A stretch of 8,997 nt of DNA, from the NCBI GenBank assembly GCA_009788135.1, contig WQSA01000031.1:1-8997 (forward strand), written 5' to 3'. The stretch's first letter is position 1; each line of letters begins with the position of its first letter. Position numbers and translations under genes: made by a program. Shown piece after piece: positions 5,315 through 8,997 of this stretch. Source of the stretch: Candidatus Fibrimonadales bacterium (lineage in GTDB: Bacteria > Fibrobacterota > Fibrobacteria > Fibrobacterales > Fibrobacteraceae). The notes beneath the pieces are model-generated. The model did not search any database and was not told where the DNA came from. It saw nothing but the letters and a program-made list of their open reading frames with translations.

Positions 5315-6303
5315 ACTTTTCCGATAAATACCAAGACGTAATAGAAGAAGCCCGAAGTTTGGTTCAGCCTGCGCTGGACCTCTCGGCTCAAATGATGCGA
5401 GAAGTCGCTGAAAAATCCCCGGAAGGATTGAGAGAACGCATTACGCAAACAGTTGGAAGACCGGGGAAAAGGCTTCGCTCAATTTTGCTCTTTCTTTTGG
5501 CAAATAGCAACTGTGAAACGAAAGATTTAAAAAGAATGGCCAGAGCAGCGGCAAGCGTTGAGATGCTGCATTTGGCAAGCCTTGTGCACGACGATGTTAT
5601 AGACGGCAGCGAGTTGCGCAGAGGGCAAAGCTCCATGAACAGCGCTTTTGGAAATAAGATAGCGGTTTTGGCTGGAGACTACATGCTTGCGCAATCTTTG
5701 GTTTTTGTTCTTGAAGAAGAAGATCGCCGCATTCCGCAAAACTTGGCAAATGCTGCAAGCTCGCTTGTTGCCGGAGAAATTCTGGAAATTGACCATGCAG
5801 AAAACATGAGCATTTCATTTGATGAATACATACGGGTAATTGAGGGCAAAACGGCTTCTCTGCTCATAGCCTGTACAAAATGCGGAGCGATTTTAGCGGG
5901 TTACAACAACGAAATAGTTGAAGATTGCGGAAAGCTCGGCTTGCATTTTGGCATAGCTTTCCAGATAATAGACGATATTCTGGACTACGGCATTGGAGCG
6001 GAAAGCTTGGGAAAAAAGAAGTTTGAAGACTTGCAAAACGGTTTGATAACTTTGCCCATGCTGCTCTATTTTCAGAAAAATCCAAAAGAAGAAATGGAAA
6101 ATTTGATAAAGAATGCTTCCGAGCCAAACACAGCGAATTTGATAGTTGAAAAATTGAAAAATGCCAATTGCTTTGAAGAGGCAAAAAGCGTAGCCAGTTT
6201 TCATTTGCAAAAAGCTACGGAAGTTTTGGAGAAATTGCCGCCGAGCAGCATAAACACTTTGCTGAAAGACTTTTTTGAAGCGATGGCGGAGCGAAAGAAT
6301 TGA
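5311..6303 (+). CDS. ispB: Polyprenyl diphosphate synthase (long-chain, all-trans)
   Basis: A 330-residue soluble enzyme of the trans-isoprenyl diphosphate synthase family, which adds isopentenyl diphosphate units to an allylic starter. Visible landmarks are GRPGKRLR (49-56, diphosphate binding), the first Asp-rich motif DDVID (94-98) with Arg103-Arg104, Lys180-Thr181, the second Asp-rich motif DDILD (221-225) preceded by FQII, and DLQNGLITLP (240-249). The fifth residue before the first Asp motif is Ala89, the small residue usual in C35-C50 synthases, so a quinone side-chain role is likelier than C15/C20 products. Length fits the long-chain class. The start is a GTG overlapping the previous stop (GTGA) with only a weak AGAGA upstream, so translation is probably coupled. 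Chain length cannot be settled by eye, so the symbol is tentative. Confidence 0.93.
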   Translation: MNFSDKYQDVIEEARSLVQPALDLSAQMMREVAEKSPEGLRERITQTVGRPGKRLRSILLFLLANSNCETKDLKRMARAAASVEMLHLASLVHDDVIDGSELRRGQSSMNSAFGNKIAVLAGDYMLAQSLVFVLEEEDRRIPQNLANAASSLVAGEILEIDHAENMSISFDEYIRVIEGKTASLLIACTKCGAILAGYNNEIVEDCGKLGLHFGIAFQIIDDILDYGIGAESLGKKKFEDLQNGLITLPMLLYFQKNPKEEMENLIKNASEPNTANLIVEKLKNANCFEEAKSVASFHLQKATEVLEKLPPSSINTLLKDFFEAMAERKN

Positions 6304-6914
6304 TAGAGTTTCAGCACAGATTTTACAATGATAGCGAGGTTCCGTTTTTATGGCATTATATGCCGATACGCAGCGGGCAATCGCAATGCATATTGGAAAT
6401 AGGTTCAGGCAAAGGCGCATTTTTGGTTCAATATGCGCAGAAATTCCCGCAAAATTTTATCTTGGGCGCAGAATGGGATTTATACTGCGCACGTTCAACG
6501 GTAAAAAAACTGCAAAAGCTTGGGTTGCAAAACGCTTCTGTGATGCATGGCGATTTATTTTACTTTATGAGAGATTTAATATCAAACAATTCCATAGACG
6601 AAGTTCATATGTATTTCCCAGATCCTTGGCCAAAGCGACGTCACCAAAAAAATCGCCTTATTTTGCGCGAAGGTTTTTTGGAGCAAATTTGCAGAGTGTT
6701 GAAGCCAGGCCAAAGACATTTTTACTGGGCCACCGATCACGAAGAATACAACAAGCTTGCCTTGAACCTGTTCCGCAATTTTCCCCAAGCAAAAATCTTG
6801 GAAGAAAACACCGCCCTGCCAACTTATGGCATAGAAACCGGATTTGAAAAGAAGTACAAAAAAGAAGGCAGAAAGGTTTACCGGAGCGTTATTTGTATAA
6901 ACATCGAGGAATAA
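6300..6914 (+). CDS. trmB: tRNA (guanine-N7-)-methyltransferase
   Basis: A 204-residue class I SAM-dependent methyltransferase that forms m7G46 in the variable loop of tRNA. It shows the SAM-binding motif EIGSGKG (33-39), an acidic strand end GAEWD (56-60), HGD (83-85), the TrmB signature YFPDPWPKRRHQKNR (105-119), ATDHEEY (144-150), and the C-terminal 'T.FE.K....G' element (180-190). It is shorter than E. coli TrmB (239) because the N-terminal extension is missing, as in many bacteria. The start is TTG at 6300, overlapping the synthase stop by 4 bp (TTGA). GGAG at 6288-6291 with an 8-nt spacer supports it. Confidence 0.95.
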   Translation: MIEFQHRFYNDSEVPFLWHYMPIRSGQSQCILEIGSGKGAFLVQYAQKFPQNFILGAEWDLYCARSTVKKLQKLGLQNASVMHGDLFYFMRDLISNNSIDEVHMYFPDPWPKRRHQKNRLILREGFLEQICRVLKPGQRHFYWATDHEEYNKLALNLFRNFPQAKILEENTALPTYGIETGFEKKYKKEGRKVYRSVICINIEE

Positions 6915-7384
6915 TAGCTGCTTTCTTAGGCGTTTTGCTTTTGCTCTTGCCCCCAGCGCAGTTTGAATATATTTGGATACCGCTTTTCATAGCTGCAATT
7001 TTTCTTAGAATCTGGGCCAGAATGCACATCGGCGAGCATTCAAGAGGAAGCGAGCTATCTTGCCCCGAAATTGTGAAAACAGGTCCCTACAAATTCATAA
7101 AGCATCCGCTTTACCTATCAAACTTCATGGCTGGAACGGCATTTGCGCTCTTTCACGCGGGATTTTCGCTGGAAACGCTGGCCTTCTGCGCAATTTACGC
7201 AATTTTCTTAATATACCTGGCAAAAAAGGAAACAGATTTCATTGCTGCGAGCTTGCAGCTCGCTACACCCCGTCAGCTTCGCTGCCACCCCTCTAGGAGA
7301 GGGGAATTTTTTAAAGATCAAGCTACTTGGTTTTGGCAAATCGCTATGCTTTTGCTAATCGCCATGCGCAAATACTACTGTTAA
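6893..7384 (+). CDS. Isoprenylcysteine carboxyl methyltransferase-like membrane protein, 3' part altered by a repeat
   Basis: A 163-residue membrane protein with hydrophobic segments at about 7-19, 27-39, 80-95 and 98-112 and a last one near 146-157. The core RMHIGEHSRGSE, then VKTGPYKFIKHPLYLSNF (62-79), then YLAKKETDF matches the ICMT/PEMT-like methyltransferase family, where 'GPY.(Y/F)(V/I)RHP.Y' and a following acidic pair bind S-adenosylmethionine. Bacterial members act on unknown small or lipid substrates. Family members normally continue with a 'FG..Y..Y' segment. Here that place is occupied by residues encoded by a triple-hairpin repeat, so activity is doubtful. The TTG start is supported by GGAG at 6883-6886 (6-nt spacer), and it overlaps trmB by 22 bp. 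Its 3' end overlaps the convergent gene by 30 bp. Confidence 0.8.
   Translation: MYKHRGIIAAFLGVLLLLLPPAQFEYIWIPLFIAAIFLRIWARMHIGEHSRGSELSCPEIVKTGPYKFIKHPLYLSNFMAGTAFALFHAGFSLETLAFCAIYAIFLIYLAKKETDFIAASLQLATPRQLRCHPSRRGEFFKDQATWFWQIAMLLLIAMRKYYC
7247..7312. repeat. REP-like triple-hairpin element inside a coding region
   Basis: Three stems lie back to back: GCGAGC-TTGCA-GCTCGC (7247-7263), CAGC-TTC-GCTG (7274-7284) and CCCCTCT-AGG-AGAGGGG (7288-7304). The last is followed by AATTTTTT, which would also make a good + strand terminator. The composition differs from the gene around it and translates to the odd peptide LQLATPRQLRCHPSRRGEFF. The design is that of a dispersed palindromic intergenic element (REP/MITE type) that landed in or at the end of a gene while leaving the frame open. 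Boundaries are uncertain and no other copy lies in this window. Confidence 0.65.
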
Positions 7385-7807
7385 CTCGCAATTATCGGTT
7401 TCTTTCGCAAAAATTGTCCAGAAATCCGGTTTCCATCCGTAAATATCTTGGGTCAATGCCTCGCCAAAGGCCATTTCCGCGCTTTCGCATTCCTGCCAAT
7501 CAAAATTTTTTGGAGCTTCGTAGTAGCGGAGCATTCCTTTTGCTGCAGTCAGCTCGGGAAGTTCATCCAATAGATTATATATGCATTCCTTGAAAGTTCC
7601 TGCGCTTGTTTTGCGAACTTCAATTTTTCTGTTTTTCAAAAGTTCCATCAAGTCAAGCAGACTGGTTCCTATCAGCGCATTATCTGAGTAAAATTGCAAA
7701 ATGGCTTCGTAAACGGCGCGATTTTCCATAAGCTCAGGACGATTTTTTGCGAGCAAATCCTGAGCTTGCGAGATTTTGTCAGAATACAAACATCCCCCTG
7801 ATTCCAA
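7355..7807 (-). CDS. Hypothetical protein, 150 residues
   Basis: Not recognised. The protein appears soluble, with a mainly helical N-terminal two thirds (DKISQAQDLLAKNRPEL, then AVYEAILQFYSDNALIG and LLDLMELLKNRKIEV) and a C-terminal part rich in aromatic residues (YGWKPDFWTIFA), ending with a likely strand (CELTVVFAHGD). No signal peptide or known catalytic motif is seen. The longest form starts at TTG 7807, 29 bp inside the 3' end of the barrel gene. A second TTG at 7789 has AGGGGG 4 nt upstream and is about as likely, giving an 11-bp overlap. It is third in the minus-strand operon and its last 30 bp overlap the convergent methyltransferase-like gene. Confidence 0.65.
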   Translation of the reverse strand: MESGGCLYSDKISQAQDLLAKNRPELMENRAVYEAILQFYSDNALIGTSLLDLMELLKNRKIEVRKTSAGTFKECIYNLLDELPELTAAKGMLRYYEAPKNFDWQECESAEMAFGEALTQDIYGWKPDFWTIFAKETDNCELTVVFAHGD

Positions 7808-8444
7808 ACTCGCCCATCCCCTGCCAAACCACGTCGCTTAATTTTGATACATCGTTCAAATCCGTTGCCATGCGGTTAAGATGAAGCAAGCGATAGCGAA
7901 TTGCACATTCTACGGCGATATTCTCCGTGAAAAAATACTCTGCGGAAAGCACTGCATGGGGGCCATTGCCCGTGAAATTCGCATAACTCCATTTGCCATC
8001 TTCGCCAACGGAAGCTTTGGGAAAGCGCAGGGAAGAAAACGCATAGCCTATGCCTGTTCCTATTCTAAAAGGTTCTGGCCAAAAAAAATGATATTGGTAT
8101 TCCAAGCCTAGTCGCAAGTATCGCGCATCGCCGGTTTGCTCAGTATGTTCGTATTCTGGGTATCCAAGCCCGAAATTGAAGGCTATGGAATTGGCGTCTG
8201 CAAGGGCACGTGCATCAAAGGCATAAACTATGAAAAATGGTATCTCTGGCAAAATAACCCTTTCAGGAAATTCTGATTTTTCGCTGGATTTCATTCCGGA
8301 AATGCCGTCCAAATCGCCTTTGGTTATGGCAATATCAATGCCTGCTGCTAAAACGTATTTCTGAACCCATTCTGATGCGTGGATGGGGATGAATAGCAAA
8401 AGGGCGACCGCAATGGTCGCCCCTGCGCCGATATTATTCGTCAT
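7779..8444 (-). CDS. Outer-membrane beta-barrel protein
   Basis: A 221-residue protein with a signal peptide (hydrophobic TIAVALLLFIPIHAS, probable cleavage after about residue 24). It then shows alternating, glycine- and aromatic-rich strands such as AFNFGLGYPEY, YLRLGLEYQYHFFW, FRIGTGIGYAFSSLRF and AVLSAEYFFT, and ends GEFGIRGMFVF. The terminal phenylalanine after an alternating last strand is the usual recognition signal for barrel insertion. The size suggests about eight strands, like OmpA/OmpW-type small barrels. Function is unknown. Its ATG overlaps the upstream gene by 11 bp and has no good ribosome binding site, so translation is likely coupled. A strong hairpin lies inside its signal-peptide codons. 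Confidence 0.8.
   Translation of the reverse strand: MTNNIGAGATIAVALLLFIPIHASEWVQKYVLAAGIDIAITKGDLDGISGMKSSEKSEFPERVILPEIPFFIVYAFDARALADANSIAFNFGLGYPEYEHTEQTGDARYLRLGLEYQYHFFWPEPFRIGTGIGYAFSSLRFPKASVGEDGKWSYANFTGNGPHAVLSAEYFFTENIAVECAIRYRLLHLNRMATDLNDVSKLSDVVWQGMGEFGIRGMFVF
8398..8422 (-). terminator. Terminator-like hairpin within the 5' end of the barrel gene
   Basis: On the minus strand GGGCGACC, loop ATTGC, GGTCGCCC and then TTTT form a perfect 8-bp GC-rich stem with a short U run. It starts 11 nt after the stop codon of the first gene (8434-8436) and 22 nt into the barrel gene, over the codons for ATIAVAL of its signal peptide. The position and shape fit an intra-operon attenuator or partial terminator that would lower barrel expression relative to the first gene. 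Confidence 0.45.
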
Positions 8445-8886
8445 CGGCTGGTTTTTCGGATGCAGCTATCTTATCTGCAATTCCTTTCAATACTGCATCT
8501 TTTTCTGCTTTGGCTGCTGCCTCGCGCTCTGATATGCTCTTCTTAACTTCGGTGAGAACATCGTATCTGGATGGTTTCTTAGCGGCGGTTGTTCCCTCTG
8601 TTTTAGAAGCCTCATCCGTTTTGTCGCTTTCTTTTTCCATCTTTGTGGTGCCATTGGCGATGTTCATGCGTATAATTTGGTCAGTTATGCTAACACGCGT
8701 AGCCGGACCAAATTTTGAAGCAGAATTGGAGTTTGAAGTGCTGGCGCTCTCTTTGGAGTCTGAGCCTGCGGCTTCCTGTTTCTGCTGTACTGTCGCACGG
8801 ATTTTTGGGGTTATCGCCTTATTGTCGTAGAATTGATACATCAAATCTGCGCTGATTGCGGGACCGCCTATGTTGGAAATTGCCAT
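8434..8886 (-). CDS. Hypothetical low-complexity protein, 150 residues
   Basis: Not recognised. A clear ribosome binding site AGAGAGG (8894-8900) with 7-nt spacing precedes the ATG. The N-terminus (MAISNIGGPAISADLMYQFYDNK) looks ordered. It is followed by a Ser/Asn/Glu-rich stretch (residues about 37-57), a second ordered patch (FGPATRVSITDQIIRMN, about 59-75), a Lys/Glu/Thr-rich linker, and a final amphipathic helix (YDVLTEVKKSISEREAAAKAEKD onward). There is no signal peptide, membrane segment or cysteine. The layout suggests a cytoplasmic linker or assembly protein rather than an enzyme. It is first in the operon with the barrel protein, overlapping it by 11 bp. Confidence 0.75.
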   Translation of the reverse strand: MAISNIGGPAISADLMYQFYDNKAITPKIRATVQQKQEAAGSDSKESASTSNSNSASKFGPATRVSITDQIIRMNIANGTTKMEKESDKTDEASKTEGTTAAKKPSRYDVLTEVKKSISEREAAAKAEKDAVLKGIADKIAASEKPADDE

Positions 8887-8905
8887 AATAATACCTCTCT
8901 TTGAC

Positions 8906-8925
8906 AGTATATCGGTATAAATTTA
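8906..8925 (-). promoter_or_regulatory. Candidate promoter of the minus-strand operon
   Basis: Read on the minus strand, TAAATTTATA (8925-8916) resembles the TATATTTATA boxes at 3200 and 3860, and TATACT (8911-8906) is close to a sigma-70 -10 box. TATACT is so near the start codon that its transcript would lose part of the ribosome binding site, so the upstream box is the better candidate. No -35 box is evident. Confidence 0.25.
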
Positions 8926-8997
8926 GAAAACTTTAGTGCTTTTTTTCGCAAATAAGTAAAATTTTACAACACAAACGTCCTACCCTCGTATAAAAAC

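Noticed and set aside
7881..8111. 76-codon + strand ORF opposite the barrel gene
   Set aside because: It is antisense to a convincing beta-barrel protein and has no ribosome binding site or recognisable feature.
8901..8921. + strand promoter TTGACA followed by TATAAA
   Set aside because: The spacing is only 10 nt instead of about 17 and no + strand gene follows within the window.

Overview
The window looks like a chromosomal segment from a bacterium of the Fibrobacterota (a Fibrobacter/Fibromonas-type gut organism). This is inference. It rests on a secreted protease with a C-terminal type IX secretion (T9SS)-like tail, an outer-membrane barrel protein, a DUF4143-ATPase-type C-terminus, AT-rich spacers and frequent GTG/TTG starts. 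No rRNA, tRNA, CRISPR array or complete insertion sequence was found.

Layout. (1) Positions 1-144 hold the tail of a + strand gene, probably an AAA/DUF4143 ATPase. (2) Positions 149-2887 (minus) encode a large secreted M6-family metalloprotease. It is fused to a parallel beta-helix built from eight repeated units and ends in a T9SS-like tail. (3) Positions 2888-3232 are non-coding. They contain a GC-richer, hairpin-rich block that may be a structured RNA, then the promoter/operator region of a toxin-antitoxin operon. (4) Positions 3233-3758 encode a RelB/DinJ-type antitoxin and a YoeB-type mRNA interferase. They are followed by a 34-codon ORF (3889-3993) with its own dyad, AT-rich promoter-like box and ribosome binding site. 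(5) Positions 4094-7384 form a tightly overlapping + strand operon: a zinc ribbon-coiled coil-membrane-LprI-like protein, a long-chain polyprenyl diphosphate synthase, the tRNA (guanine-N7) methyltransferase TrmB, and an isoprenylcysteine methyltransferase-like membrane protein whose 3' part carries a triple-hairpin repeat. (6) Positions 8886-7355 form a minus-strand operon of three overlapping genes: an unrecognised low-complexity protein, an outer-membrane beta-barrel protein and an unrecognised 150-residue protein. It converges on the + strand operon with a 30-bp coding overlap.

How the genes relate. The prenyl synthase and TrmB are housekeeping enzymes (quinone or lipid-carrier side chain, and tRNA m7G46). 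They are translationally coupled behind an envelope-spanning protein of unknown role. The toxin-antitoxin pair is a self-contained stability module. The protease would be exported through the Sec and T9SS routes. The least explained parts are the zinc ribbon/LprI protein, the hairpin-rich block at about 3071-3150, the 34-codon ORF, the triple-hairpin element inside the methyltransferase-like gene, and a terminator-like hairpin that lies inside the signal-peptide codons of the barrel protein.
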